A DNA stretch of 64,000 bases from Rhodanobacteraceae bacterium (GTDB lineage Bacteria; Pseudomonadota; Gammaproteobacteria; Xanthomonadales; Rhodanobacteraceae): positions 186,001 through 250,000 of the forward strand of contig SCQU01000029.1 in the NCBI GenBank assembly GCA_004299555.1, read 5' to 3'. Positions 26,098-36,784 of this stretch are shown here, piece after piece. The position numbers were made by a program, and so were the translations under genes. Under the pieces are notes generated by a model. That model did no database searches and was not told where the DNA came from. It saw nothing but the letters and a program-made list of their open reading frames with translations. Each line of letters opens with the position of its first letter. Position 1 is the stretch's first letter.

Positions 26098-27215
26098 ATG
26101 AGCCGCTCCGCCACCGCCACGATCCACCTCGACGCGCTGCGCGGGAATCTCGCGCGGGTGCGGGCGCTGGCCGGCGGCGCCAAGGTCATGGCGGTGGTAA
26201 AGGCCGACGCCTACGGTCACGGCCTTGAACGCTGCGCGCGCGCGTTGGCGGGGGCCGATGCGTTTGGGGTTGCATCCATCGCCGATGGCTTGCGCCTGCG
26301 CGCGGCCGGTCAGCGGCAGCGCATCGTGGTGCTGTCTGGACCCGATGCCGCCAGCGACCTTGCCGAAATGCGCCGGTTGCGGCTGGAAGCGGTGATCCAC
26401 CATGACTCGCAATTGGCGATGCTGGAAGCCGAACGCGGCGGCGAGCCGCTGAAAGTGTGGCTGAACCTGGATACCGGGATGCACCGGTTGGGGTTTGCCC
26501 CGTCACGCGCGCGCGAAATCCACGCGCGCCTGGCCGCGCTGCCGGCCGTCGATCCCGCCATCGTGTTGATGACGCATTTTGCGGCGTCCGATGAATTTGG
26601 CAACGACCTGACCGCGCGCCAGACGCAGGCTTTTGCGGCCGCGACGCGGGACTTGCCGGGTGAGCGCGCGCTGGCCAATTCGGCGGCGTTGTTGGGCTGG
26701 CCCGCTGCGCTCGGCGGCGCGGCTGGAGCCGGGGGCAGCCCGGCGGCCCGCTACTGGGTGCGCGCCGGTGGCTTGCTGTACGGATTGTCGGCGGTTGCGG
26801 GCAAGACGGGCGCCGACTTTGGTTTTGCGCCCGCGATGACGCTCACGACGCGGCTGGTGGCGATCAACCGCATCGCGCGCGGCGAGCGCATCGGGTACGG
26901 CGCGACCTGGGTGTGCCCGGAAGACATGGACATCGGCGTGGCCGCGATCGGCTATGGCGACGGTTACCCGCGCAGCGCCCGCTCGGGCACGCCAGCAGGC
27001 GTCGGCGCGGCACCCGCGACGGTGGTCGGACGGGTATCGATGGATCTCCTGACGCTCGATTTGCGGCGCGCGCCCGGCGCCCGCGTCGGCGACGTCGTGA
27101 CCTTGTGGGGGCTGGGGTTGCCGGTTGAAACCATCGCCGCCCAGGCCGGCACCATCGCCTACGAACTGACCTGTGGCGTGACGCGGCGGGTGCTCTTTGC
27201 CGAGGACGGTGGCTG

Positions 27216-27216
<1 letters not shown>
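26098..27216 (+). CDS. alr: alanine racemase
   Basis: The 372-residue fold-type III PLP enzyme makes D-alanine for peptidoglycan. Lys35 in VMAVVKADAYGHG binds PLP, and the second catalytic residue is Tyr267 in RIGYGATWV. The phosphate-binding and C-terminal β-domain segments (VGRVSMDLLTLDL, VTLWG) are present. GGAA upstream of ATG 26098 supports the start. Its TGA overlaps the radA ATG by one base (TGATG), so they are coupled. Confidence 0.95.
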
Positions 27217-28601
<1,385 letters not shown>

Positions 28602-28758
28602 CGGCACGGCGGCGCCGAAACAAAGATCGGCATTCCGGGGCGCGCTGCAGGCCCGAGCCTGGAGTCGGCTTGGTGTCTGGGCGCGCACATGGCCGGTTCC
28701 GGGTCCGCCGTGCGGGGCCGCGGTGGCCCGGTCATGACGAGATGAAGGGGGCTGTTCG

Positions 28759-29481
28759 CTAGCCGGCGAGACCGCGTAGTCCGGTGGTGTTGGGCGTGAC
28801 CTGGAGCACTGACCCATGTTCGTACCAGTCGCCGAGGACGCAGCGCTGCGCGGGCTTGCCGTCCAGCGTGAAGGCGTGGATCGCCGGTCGATGGGTGTGG
28901 CCGTGGATCATGCGGGTGACGCCGGCGGCGCGCAGTGCGCGTTCGACCGCGGCCTGGTTGGCGTCCATGATCGCCATGCCGGTCACGGCGTTGTGGGCGC
29001 GGCTTGCATCGCGCGCCTGTTCCGCGAACGCCCGGCGCGCGGCCAGTGGACGTGCAAGGAAGGCCTGTTGCCAGGACGGGTCGCGTACCTGTTGGCGGAA
29101 CGCAAGGTAGGCTGCGTCGTCGGTACACAGCACGTCCCCGTGCAAAATCAGCGTCGGGGTGCCGTACAGGTCAACCGTCGTACCGTCGTCAAGCAGGTCC
29201 ATGCCGCAGCGCTGCGCATAGTCGGCGCCAAGCAGGAAATCGCGGTTGCCGACGATGAAATGCACCGGCACGCCGGTGTCGGCGATGCCATGCAGCGCAA
29301 GCGCGATGCGCGTGTTCAGCGGCGCGTCGTCGTCATCGCCGATATAGGCCTCGAACAGGTCGCCAAGGATGTACAGGGCCTCGGCACGGCGGGCCTCGCC
29401 CGCGCAGAAGCGTTCAAACGACGCGACGATGTGCGGGCGCGCGTCATCAAGGTGCAGGTCGGAAACGAACAGGATGGCCAC
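28759..29481 (-). CDS. lpxH: UDP-2,3-diacylglucosamine hydrolase
   Basis: The 240-residue calcineurin-like enzyme carries out the fourth step of lipid A synthesis, giving lipid X. Metal ligands are visible in order: FVSDLHLDDARP, LYILGDLFEAYIGDD, IVGNRDFL, LILHGDVLCT and IHGHTHRPAIH. The DLFEAYIGDDD segment is diagnostic for LpxH. It begins four bases after the stop of the periplasmic cyclophilin gene and is co-transcribed with it. Confidence 0.95.
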   Translation of the reverse strand: MAILFVSDLHLDDARPHIVASFERFCAGEARRAEALYILGDLFEAYIGDDDDAPLNTRIALALHGIADTGVPVHFIVGNRDFLLGADYAQRCGMDLLDDGTTVDLYGTPTLILHGDVLCTDDAAYLAFRQQVRDPSWQQAFLARPLAARRAFAEQARDASRAHNAVTGMAIMDANQAAVERALRAAGVTRMIHGHTHRPAIHAFTLDGKPAQRCVLGDWYEHGSVLQVTPNTTGLRGLAG

Positions 29482-29485
29482 CGCG

Positions 29486-30217
29486 TCACGGCTTCGCGGC
29501 GGGCTGCTTGCTCGCGGCGGGCGCGCTCGCCGGTACCTGGCCGGTGATGGGTGACACGGGCTCTGCCACCGGATGCGCGGCCTCGCCGATCACCTTGGCG
29601 TCTTCGATGACCACCAGCGGACGCGGTACATCGCCGATGAACGGGCCCTGCGGGCCGGTTGGCAGGTTGTCGATCTTGTCCACGACGTCCATACCCTTGA
29701 CCACCTTGGCAAACACCGCGTAGCCCCAGGTCATGCCGCTCTGGTTGCCGACGTAGTCAAGGCGCGGGTTGTCGACGACGTTGATGAAAAACTGCGCGGT
29801 GGCCGAATCTGGATCGGGCCCGCGCGCCGCGGCAACGGTGCCACGCAGGTTGGACAGGCCGTTGTTGGCTTCATCCGGGATCGGCGGCAACGTGCGTTTG
29901 GGCTGCAGTTGGCGCGTGTAGAGGCCGCCCTGGATCAGGAACCCCGGAATGACCCGATGGAATACGGTGCCATCGTAGAAGCCGCTCTTGACGTAGGCGA
30001 GGAAGTTTGCGACGGTCTTGGGCGCCTTGTCCGGGAACAGCTCGATGACGATGTCGCCCTGCGAGGTCTTGAGCTCGACCTGCGGGTGCGCGAGCGCGGC
30101 TGCGGTGGGGGCAGACGTCGCTGCCGAAGCCGGCGCCGATTGGGCGGCCTGGGCGTGACCCACGCTGCCGACGGGCAGCAGCAGGGCGGCGACAAGGGCA
30201 AATGGGTAGCGCGGCAT
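29486..30217 (-). CDS. periplasmic peptidyl-prolyl cis-trans isomerase (cyclophilin)
   Basis: The protein is 243 residues from ATG 30217, with a signal peptide (MPRYPFALVAALLLPVGSVG, then HAQA) and an Ala-rich linker. The cyclophilin domain reads VELKTSQGDIVIELFPDKAP, VFHRVIPGFLIQGG, SATAQFFINVVDN and YAVFAKVVKGMDVVDKI. The active-site Arg and the QFFIN strand are intact. The C-terminal 40 residues are Ala/Pro/Val-rich. It is PpiA-like in location and PpiB-like in name usage. Its coupling to lpxH and position after bepA make an envelope-biogenesis cluster. Confidence 0.9.
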   Translation of the reverse strand: MPRYPFALVAALLLPVGSVGHAQAAQSAPASAATSAPTAAALAHPQVELKTSQGDIVIELFPDKAPKTVANFLAYVKSGFYDGTVFHRVIPGFLIQGGLYTRQLQPKRTLPPIPDEANNGLSNLRGTVAAARGPDPDSATAQFFINVVDNPRLDYVGNQSGMTWGYAVFAKVVKGMDVVDKIDNLPTGPQGPFIGDVPRPLVVIEDAKVIGEAAHPVAEPVSPITGQVPASAPAASKQPAAKP

Positions 30218-30308
30218 GGGCAGGCTCAGGTCGGGATGGGGCAATGCGACTGGCAACGATGATACGCGGCGCCTGTGGCGGTTGTGCGGGGAGGCGGCCG
30301 CGGCGGGG

Positions 30309-32066
30309 CTACAGGCACGCCGCCGGGCCCGCGCACGCACGCAGGCGCAGGGTCGGGGGCCGGCTTTGCAGTGACGCGTCGCCACCCTCGCCTTGCTGAC
30401 GGCGCCGGCGCCGGATTTCCAGCACGATGGGGGTGACCTCGGCGATCCGCGCATTGATCTGCGCACGCGTGTAGTAGTCGAGATCCTTGCGTTTCAGCAG
30501 CCGGTGCAGCTGGTCCAGGGCGTCGGCGGCGTGGCCGGAAAGGAACGTGGCGTCGGCATAGGCGATGCCGGCATGGACATCGTCCCCGGCAAGGTGGCTC
30601 GCGTGGCCGTAGGTCGCATACAGTGACGGCTCGGACGCGTCATCGAGCAAGGGGTTCAGCAATGCCTGCGCGGACTTGGCGTCGGTCTTGTTGCCGCTGT
30701 CGAGGAGCGCACGGCTGTAGGACAGCACGATGGCCGGGTCGTTGGGCCAGGTGCGGTTGAGTGCGGCGTAGTGCCGCAGGGCCTGGCTGCGCTCGCCGGC
30801 CTGGCGTTCGGTGTCGGCCAGGCCAAGTTCCAGCGTCAGGTTGCCGGGCTGCGCGGCGCTGAGTTGCTGCATGATGGGCAACGCCCTGGCGGCTTGTCCG
30901 ACCTGGACCAGCGCCAGGGCGTAGCCGTAGCGATTGGCGGGTGCGGCCGCGAACTGCGGATTGTCGGCGCCGCTGCGGACGTAGTACTGGAGCACCGCAC
31001 GCGGGTTGCTGGAGGCCAGGACGCGCACGCGTTCGCGCATCAGGAGGTATTGCTCTTCGCTGGGGCCAGCCGCCGCGACGCGGCTGAGGTCGGTGCCGCG
31101 TTTGACAAATGGCAACGGCAGCAAACCGGATGCCGGCGTCCCATTCGCCCGCCCACCCTGATCGGCCTGCATCTGCTGCTCGAGGACGCGTGCGCGGGCG
31201 CGCGCGTCGGCGATGCGCACGCTGGTGACCGGGTGATCCTCGAGGAAGTCCGGCAGGTTGCCGGCGGCCATGCCGCCTTCGCCGCCGGGGCGCAGCAGAT
31301 CCTGCATGCGGGCAAAGAAGTTGGCCATGGCGGCGGGGTTGAAGCCGGCCTTGGCCAGGGTCGCGATGCCGACGTGGTCGGCCTCGGATTCGTCGGCGCG
31401 GGTGAATTCGATCTGGTGCTGCTGCATCATCGCCATCACCGAATAGAACGCGCCGATGGCGGGATCCATGCCCGCGGAATAGGGCTGGTTGGTGCCGTAA
31501 CCGTAACCGTAGGGGCTGACCACGCCGCCGCGGTTGTTGTCAGAGTCCACGCGCGACGCGGCGAGTGCGGCCGCAAACGCGCCGAGCACATAAAGCGGCG
31601 TGGATTTTTTCTGGTCTTCCATCGCGCGCTGCAGGTGGTGCTGGCTGATGTGGGCCAGCTCGTGGGCCATGACCGCGGCCAGCTGGTCCTGGTTCTGGGT
31701 GACGGTCAGGAGCCCGGAGAAAATGAAGATGTAGCCGCCAAACGTCGCGAAGGAGTTGATCTGCGGGACGTTGATCAGGGTGAAGGTGTAGTGCTGGGTC
31801 GGATCGGTGCTGGCCGATACCAGCCGGTAGCCCAGCGCGTGGAGGTACTGGTCGACCTGCGGGTCGTCCAGCACCAGGTGCGCCGCGCGCAGTTGGCGCA
31901 GGAATTCCGCGCCGTATTGCGAGGCCTCCTGCGGCGACATGACGGTATCGGCCGAGCTGCCGAGGCTTGGCAGGCTCACGTCGGCCCGCTGCGCGGCGGC
32001 CGGCAGCGCCAGCGCCAGCGCGCAGGCGGTTGCAAACAGTGAATGGAGGCGAAAGTGCAACGACAT
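30309..32066 (-). CDS. bepA: M48 metalloprotease/TPR protein BepA-like
   Basis: The protein is 585 residues from ATG 32066, with a signal peptide (ATACALALALPAAAQ). The zinc motif HELAHISQHH and the third ligand in ESEADHVG define an M48 protease. The second half is a TPR-like region (ANRYGYALALVQVGQAARAL, LELGLADTERQAGERSQAL). BepA helps LptD and BAM substrates mature in the periplasm and degrades stalled ones. It is longer than E. coli BepA (487), the extra being a Gly/Tyr-rich insertion after the zinc motif and a basic C-terminus. Confidence 0.85.
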   Translation of the reverse strand: MSLHFRLHSLFATACALALALPAAAQRADVSLPSLGSSADTVMSPQEASQYGAEFLRQLRAAHLVLDDPQVDQYLHALGYRLVSASTDPTQHYTFTLINVPQINSFATFGGYIFIFSGLLTVTQNQDQLAAVMAHELAHISQHHLQRAMEDQKKSTPLYVLGAFAAALAASRVDSDNNRGGVVSPYGYGYGTNQPYSAGMDPAIGAFYSVMAMMQQHQIEFTRADESEADHVGIATLAKAGFNPAAMANFFARMQDLLRPGGEGGMAAGNLPDFLEDHPVTSVRIADARARARVLEQQMQADQGGRANGTPASGLLPLPFVKRGTDLSRVAAAGPSEEQYLLMRERVRVLASSNPRAVLQYYVRSGADNPQFAAAPANRYGYALALVQVGQAARALPIMQQLSAAQPGNLTLELGLADTERQAGERSQALRHYAALNRTWPNDPAIVLSYSRALLDSGNKTDAKSAQALLNPLLDDASEPSLYATYGHASHLAGDDVHAGIAYADATFLSGHAADALDQLHRLLKRKDLDYYTRAQINARIAEVTPIVLEIRRRRRQQGEGGDASLQSRPPTLRLRACAGPAACL

Positions 32067-32221
32067 GGCCAGGGGACATCGACTCGCTTCAGGTAAGACC
32101 CGGTGGAACGCAATTGGTTCGAGTGTAGGCGCAAACCAAGCCGGGCAGGGGCGTTTACGCCCGGGCACGCCGGATGCATTCAGGGCCGGTAAAATGGGAC
32201 CAGGTTCAACGACGTCCAACC

Positions 32222-32485
32222 ATGGCCAAGATCGAGATCTATTCCACCGCAATGTGTCCATACTGTGTGGCCGCCAAGAACCTGTTCGCGGCGCGTGGCC
32301 TGGATTTCCACGAACTGCGCATCGACGTGAATCCGGCGGTCTGCCGCGAGATGCTGCAGCGTGCGCCGGGCGTCCGTACCGTGCCGCAGATCTTCATCAA
32401 CGGTACCCACGTCGGCGGCTTTGACGACCTGGCCGCCGCCGAACGCAGCGGCGAGCTCGACAGGCTGCTGGCCGATCCCGCGTAG
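32222..32485 (+). CDS. grxC: glutaredoxin 3
   Basis: The 87-residue dithiol glutaredoxin has active site CPYC (in STAMCPYCVAAKNL), the cis-Pro segment RTVPQIFING and the glutathione-binding GGFDDLAA. The size matches GrxC. It is divergent from bepA with a 155-bp gap holding a TAAAAT (32190-32195) that may serve as its -10 box. Confidence 0.95.
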   Translation: MAKIEIYSTAMCPYCVAAKNLFAARGLDFHELRIDVNPAVCREMLQRAPGVRTVPQIFINGTHVGGFDDLAAAERSGELDRLLADPA

Positions 32486-32522
32486 CCCATCCCGTTGCGG
32501 GCCGTGCGCTGGAGCGAAGCGT

Positions 32523-32551
32523 TTGGTACCGGCGGCGCGATCAGCGATAAT
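32523..32551 (+). promoter_or_regulatory. candidate sigma-70 promoter for isocitrate dehydrogenase
   Basis: TTGGTA (32523-32528, four of six) and GATAAT (32546-32551, five of six) are spaced 17 bases, predicting a start near 32558. That is about 50 bases before the GTG start with its GGAG site. Confidence 0.45.
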
Positions 32552-32607
32552 GCTCCGTTTACCTGTACGCATCGCCGGCTTCTCGGCGGCGGCCGAAGGA
32601 GTGTGGT

Positions 32608-33621
32608 GTGAGCAAAACAATCGCGGTCATCCGCGGCGATGGCATTGGCCCTGAAATCATGGCGGCCACCCTGGAGGTGCTGGAGGCGCTCGATTGCGGG
32701 CTCGCCTATGATTTCGTCGATGCCGGTATGGTGGCGCTGGAAAAACACGGCGATCTGTTGCCGCAGGCGACGCTGGACGCGATTGCACGGCACGGCGTTG
32801 CGCTCAAGGGGCCGTTGACGACCCCGATCGGCAAGGGGTTTTCATCGCTCAACGTGGCGCTGCGGCGGCATTTCGACTTGTACGCGAACGTGCGTCCGGC
32901 GATCAGCTATCCCGGCACCAAGGCGCGTTTTGAGAACATCGACATCATCACGGTGCGCGAGAACACCGAAGGTGCGTACCTGCAGGAAGGCCAGATGGTA
33001 TCGCCGGACGGCGAGATTGCGCAGTCGCTGGTGCGCAACACGCGCCACGGTGCGACGCGCATCGTGCGGCACGCGTTTGAGCTGGCGGTAAGGAAGGGGC
33101 GCAAGAAGGTCACGGTGGTCCACAAGGCCAACATCATCAAGACCGCGTCGGGGTTGTTCCTGGACGTGGCGCGCGAAGTGGCGAGGGATTATCCGCAGAT
33201 TCCGTGCAACGAGATGATCGTTGACAATGCCTGCATGCAACTGGTGCTGAACCCGTGGCAGTTTGACGTGATTGTCACCACCAACCTGTTTGGCGACATC
33301 CTGTCCGACCTCTGTGCGGGTCTCGTGGGCGGACTCGGGCTCGCTCCGGGCGCCAACATCGGCAAGGACGTTGCAATTTTCGAGGCCGTGCATGGTTCGG
33401 CGCCCGACATCGCCGGCAGGAACATCGCCGATCCGTGCGCGCTGCTGCTGGCCGCCGCCGAAATGCTGGATTACCTGGGCATGGCCGCCCGGGGTGTGCG
33501 CATCCGCGACGCCATTCGCGCGACGCTGGAAGCGCGCGACCGGGTCACGCCGGATCTGGGCGGCTCGGGCACCACGGAAAGCTTTGCAGAGGCGCTGGCC
33601 GAGCGCGTGCGTGGCCAATGA
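32608..33621 (+). CDS. NAD-dependent isocitrate dehydrogenase
   Basis: The 337-residue member of the isocitrate/isopropylmalate dehydrogenase family has IRGDGIGPEI at the N-terminus. LKGPLTTPIGKGFSSLNVALR and TVRENTEGAY (substrate Ser/Asn region) follow. VHKANIIK and the metal site DNACMQLV…TTNLFGDILSD, then AVHGSAPDIAG, complete it. The short length and LKGPLTTP loop fit the NAD-type isocitrate dehydrogenases of Xanthomonadales rather than the 416-residue NADP enzyme. Homoisocitrate or tartrate activity cannot be excluded. GTG start with GGAG upstream. Confidence 0.85.
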   Translation: MSKTIAVIRGDGIGPEIMAATLEVLEALDCGLAYDFVDAGMVALEKHGDLLPQATLDAIARHGVALKGPLTTPIGKGFSSLNVALRRHFDLYANVRPAISYPGTKARFENIDIITVRENTEGAYLQEGQMVSPDGEIAQSLVRNTRHGATRIVRHAFELAVRKGRKKVTVVHKANIIKTASGLFLDVAREVARDYPQIPCNEMIVDNACMQLVLNPWQFDVIVTTNLFGDILSDLCAGLVGGLGLAPGANIGKDVAIFEAVHGSAPDIAGRNIADPCALLLAAAEMLDYLGMAARGVRIRDAIRATLEARDRVTPDLGGSGTTESFAEALAERVRGQ

Positions 33622-33733
33622 AGGCTCGCGCCGGCGGCCGGTAGGAAGAACCAGGCCGTGGCAGTCCGTTCCCGGGTGGCAAAGACCGCGGCGCCAGACT
33701 CCCGACCGACGCGGCGATCAGGGATGATGGCCA

Positions 33734-34669
33734 TCAAATGATCGGCCAGGGTGCCAGCAGCAGCACCCACAGCAGTATCACGCTGCCGGCAAGCTTGGCG
33801 CTCTTGAACAGCCTGCGGTGACGTTGCTTGAAATCGTGGCTGCGCGCGCGGCGCTGGCGCAGCGTGGAAAACAGGCGATTGACCGCACCCGTGGGCTCGC
33901 TCGCCTCGTTGGGCGAGGCGGTGATCGCGCCCATGAAGTTGCTGACGTGGTGGTTGATCCAGGCAAGCGCGCGCGAGCGCAGTGGACGCTCGATGTCGCA
34001 CATCAGGATCACGCGGGGCGTGTCGGTCCTGTTTTCGACCCAGTGCACGCAGGTCTCGTCAAACACCACGTCCTCGCCGTCGCGCCACGAATAATCCTGG
34101 CCATCGACCACGATGTGGCAGGCGTCGGAGTTGGGCGTCATGAGGCCCATGTGGTAGCGCAACGAACCGGCGAAGGGATCGCGGTGGGGGTTCAACGTGG
34201 TGCCGGGCGGCAGCAGCGCGAACATCGCCGCCTTGACCCGCGGAATCGCGTTCACAAGTTCCACGGTGCGCGGGCACAGGCGCTGCGCCGATGGCAACGG
34301 CGCGCCATACCATTTCACGTAGAACCGCTTCCAGCCAACCTTGAGGAACGAACTGAAGCTTGCGTCATCGTCCTTCAATGCCGCGCGGATGTGGCCCTGG
34401 TCCGAGAGGCCCGCGGCCTCGTCGCGGATCACCTGCCAGTGGTCGCGCAGGACATCCACGTCGGTAAAGCGCTTGCGGTCGGGGAATGCCCCGCCCGGCA
34501 CCGCCGAAAAGACATACATCAGAAGGTTGTACGGCGCGAAGATCATCGCGTGGCCGGTCAGCTGCCGGCTGAGCTTCAGGCGCGCGCGGCCGCGCAGGTG
34601 GATCACCAGCGCCGAGAGCAGGAACAGCACGATCAGTCCCACAAGGACGAGGCGTAGGATCAGGAGCAT
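33734..34669 (-). CDS. lpxO: lipid A hydroxylase LpxO-like (Asp/Asn β-hydroxylase family)
   Basis: The 311-residue protein has an N-terminal membrane helix, the LpxO-type linker (HLRGRARLKLSRQL, FAPYNLLMYVFSAVP, GWKRFYVKWYG) and an Fe(II)/2-oxoglutarate site. The His-x-Asp is in LNPHRDPFAGSLRYHMGL and the distal His in DETCVHWVENRT with Arg further on. LpxO 2-hydroxylates the secondary acyl chain of lipid A. A second hydrophobic helix ends the protein (SVILLWVLLLAPW), beyond the typical LpxO length of about 302. Confidence 0.85.
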   Translation of the reverse strand: MLLILRLVLVGLIVLFLLSALVIHLRGRARLKLSRQLTGHAMIFAPYNLLMYVFSAVPGGAFPDRKRFTDVDVLRDHWQVIRDEAAGLSDQGHIRAALKDDDASFSSFLKVGWKRFYVKWYGAPLPSAQRLCPRTVELVNAIPRVKAAMFALLPPGTTLNPHRDPFAGSLRYHMGLMTPNSDACHIVVDGQDYSWRDGEDVVFDETCVHWVENRTDTPRVILMCDIERPLRSRALAWINHHVSNFMGAITASPNEASEPTGAVNRLFSTLRQRRARSHDFKQRHRRLFKSAKLAGSVILLWVLLLAPWPII

Positions 34670-34767
34670 GGTGGCGGGCGTGACAGGCGGGGTGACGCCA
34701 AGTTTACCGCAGGCGCCAGGATGCCATCCGGCGCACGGTCACCCGGCTCGATGATGCACGGTTTTCC

Positions 34768-36159
34768 CTACAACGCCTCGGAAGCGAAGTCCGCCAGGCG
34801 CGAGCGCTCGCCGCGGCGCAGCGTCACGTGCGCGGAGTGCGGCCATTTTTTGAAGCGATCCACCGCGTAGGTCAGGCCCGAGGTGGTTTCGGTGAGGTAT
34901 GGCGTATCGATCTGCTCGACGTTGCCAAGGCACACGATCTTGGTTCCGGGGCCCGCACGCGTAACCAGCGTCTTGATCTGCTTCGGGGTCAGGTTTTGCG
35001 CTTCATCGATGATGAGGTAGCGCGACAGGAAGGTGCGTCCACGCATGAAGTTGAGGGCGCGAATCTTGATCCTGGATGCCAGCAGGTCATTGGTGGCGGC
35101 GCGCCCCCAGGAGCCGCCGTCCTCGGGGTTGGTCAACACCTCGAGGTTGTCGGTCAGTGCGCCCATCCACGGCGTCATTTTTTCTTCCTCGGTGCCGGGC
35201 AGGAAACCGATATCCTCGCCGACCGAGACCGTCGCGCGGGTCATGATGATTTCACGGTAGCGCTGCTGGTCCATCACCTGCGCGAGTCCTGCCGCAAGCG
35301 CCAGCAGGGTCTTGCCGGTGCCGGCGGTGCCGAGCAGCGTGACAAAGTCGATGTCGGGATCCATCAGCATGTTGAGCGCGAAGTTCTGCTCGCGGTTGCG
35401 CGCGCTGATGCCCCACACACCGTGCGCGCTCGAGGTGTAGTCGTGCAGCAGCGCCAGTTTCGTCTTGCCGCCGGCGGCACCGAGCACGCGGAGTTCCACG
35501 CTGTTTTCGCCCGGCAGGTACAGGCACTCGTTGGGCTGCCACGCCTCATCCTCGTGCGCGGTCAGCTCATAGAACGTCTGGCCGCGCTCGGACCACGAGC
35601 GCAGGTGCGGATGCCGGTCCCAGAAGTCGGGGGGCAGTTCGGCGGCGCCGGTATACAGCAGCGAAAAATCGTCCAGCGCGCGGTCGTTCTCGTAGTCCTC
35701 GGCCGCAATGCCGGCGATCGTCGCCTTGATGCGCAGGTTGATGTCCTTGGACACCAGCGCCACCGCCGCGTCGGGGCGCTGTTCGCGCAGGTCCACGATG
35801 GCCGCGAGGATGCGGTTGTCGGCCTTGCCCTGGCCGCTGCCGCTCTGCGGCTGGGTCTGGAAATACAAGCGTCCGTTGGCAGCGCCCGTGCGCAGCTTCA
35901 GCCCGTCGGGTTGGGCCAGTGGCAGGCCATTGGCGATGCCATGGCTGTTGTTGCGCTCGATCAACTCGTTGAGGAATCGGCTGGCCTGGCGCGCGTTGCG
36001 CGCGACTTCGGATACGCCCTGCTTTTTTTCATCCAGCTCCTCCAGCACCGTCATCGGGATGAAGACGTCGTGCTCCTCGAAGCGGAACAGCGCGGTCGGA
36101 TCGTGCAGCAGGACGTTGGTATCGAGCGCATAAACGCGCTTGCCATGCGGCTTTTGCAT
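34768..36159 (-). CDS. PIN-PhoH ATPase (PhoH2/YlaK type)
   Basis: The protein is 463 residues from ATG 36159 with GGAG about seven bases upstream. An N-terminal PIN RNase domain (VYALDTNVLLHDPTALFRF, VLEELDEKK, ADNRILAA, VSKDINLRIKA) is fused to a PhoH ATPase domain with Walker A GTAGTGKT and Walker B YLIIDEAQNLTP. PIN-PhoH proteins of this order are RNA helicase-ribonucleases. The PIN acidic residues (D in LDTN, E in LEELDE, D in KADNR, D in SKD) are all kept, so nuclease activity is expected. Not the same as phosphate-starvation phoH alone. Confidence 0.88.
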   Translation of the reverse strand: MQKPHGKRVYALDTNVLLHDPTALFRFEEHDVFIPMTVLEELDEKKQGVSEVARNARQASRFLNELIERNNSHGIANGLPLAQPDGLKLRTGAANGRLYFQTQPQSGSGQGKADNRILAAIVDLREQRPDAAVALVSKDINLRIKATIAGIAAEDYENDRALDDFSLLYTGAAELPPDFWDRHPHLRSWSERGQTFYELTAHEDEAWQPNECLYLPGENSVELRVLGAAGGKTKLALLHDYTSSAHGVWGISARNREQNFALNMLMDPDIDFVTLLGTAGTGKTLLALAAGLAQVMDQQRYREIIMTRATVSVGEDIGFLPGTEEEKMTPWMGALTDNLEVLTNPEDGGSWGRAATNDLLASRIKIRALNFMRGRTFLSRYLIIDEAQNLTPKQIKTLVTRAGPGTKIVCLGNVEQIDTPYLTETTSGLTYAVDRFKKWPHSAHVTLRRGERSRLADFASEAL

Positions 36160-36239
36160 GCGGGCTCCGGTAGCAGCGGGGGATGCACCAGCGCGGTGGC
36201 GCCGGTGGCGGTTTGGGGCAGCCAAGCGGGCGGACGTCG

Positions 36240-36701
36240 TCACTTGGCCGGAATCGCGTCCAGCACGGCCTGTGCGTGGCCGGGCACCTTGACGCCACGC
36301 CAGATCTGCGCCAATCGCCCATCGGGGGCGATCAGGAACGTGCTGCGCTCGATGCCGAGGTATTCGCGGCCGTACAGCTTCTTCTGTTTGATGACGTCGA
36401 ACGCCTTGCACCAGGCCGCGTCGGCGTCGACGACCAGCTGGAACGGCAACCCGAGTTTCTCCTTGAAACCCGAGTGCGAGCGCGCGCTGTCCCGCGATAC
36501 GCCAATGATCGTGGCGCCGCGGCGCGTGAATTTCGTGTACAGGTCACGGAAGTCGCCGGCTTCGCGGGTGCAGCCGGTCGTGTTGTCCTTGGGGTAGAAA
36601 TACAACACCACCCATTGGCCGTTGAGGTCGGCCAGCTTCAAGGCGTCGCCGGACTGGATGGAACCTGCAAGTTTTGGAGCCTTGTTGCCAAGCTTGATCA
36701 T
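36240..36701 (-). CDS. bcp: thioredoxin-dependent peroxiredoxin Bcp/PrxQ
   Basis: The 153-residue peroxiredoxin has its peroxidatic Cys44 in YPKDNTTGCTREAGDFRD. The resolving Cys five residues later in E. coli is Gly here (CTREAG). The second-type resolving Cys of Xanthomonas PrxQ (in SHDNFCAK of that protein) is Lys in SGFKEKLG. The only other cysteine is C98 in AAWCKAF. It may therefore work as a one-Cys enzyme or pair with C98. It follows gcvR on the same strand, as in E. coli. Confidence 0.92.
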   Translation of the reverse strand: MIKLGNKAPKLAGSIQSGDALKLADLNGQWVVLYFYPKDNTTGCTREAGDFRDLYTKFTRRGATIIGVSRDSARSHSGFKEKLGLPFQLVVDADAAWCKAFDVIKQKKLYGREYLGIERSTFLIAPDGRLAQIWRGVKVPGHAQAVLDAIPAK

Positions 36702-36784
36702 CTGCACGCGTGTCCGTTGCTGTTGTTGGTCATTGCCGCCGCATCCTGCGTTCGCGCCCGGCGCGGGCCGGGCGGCAGGCCGTG

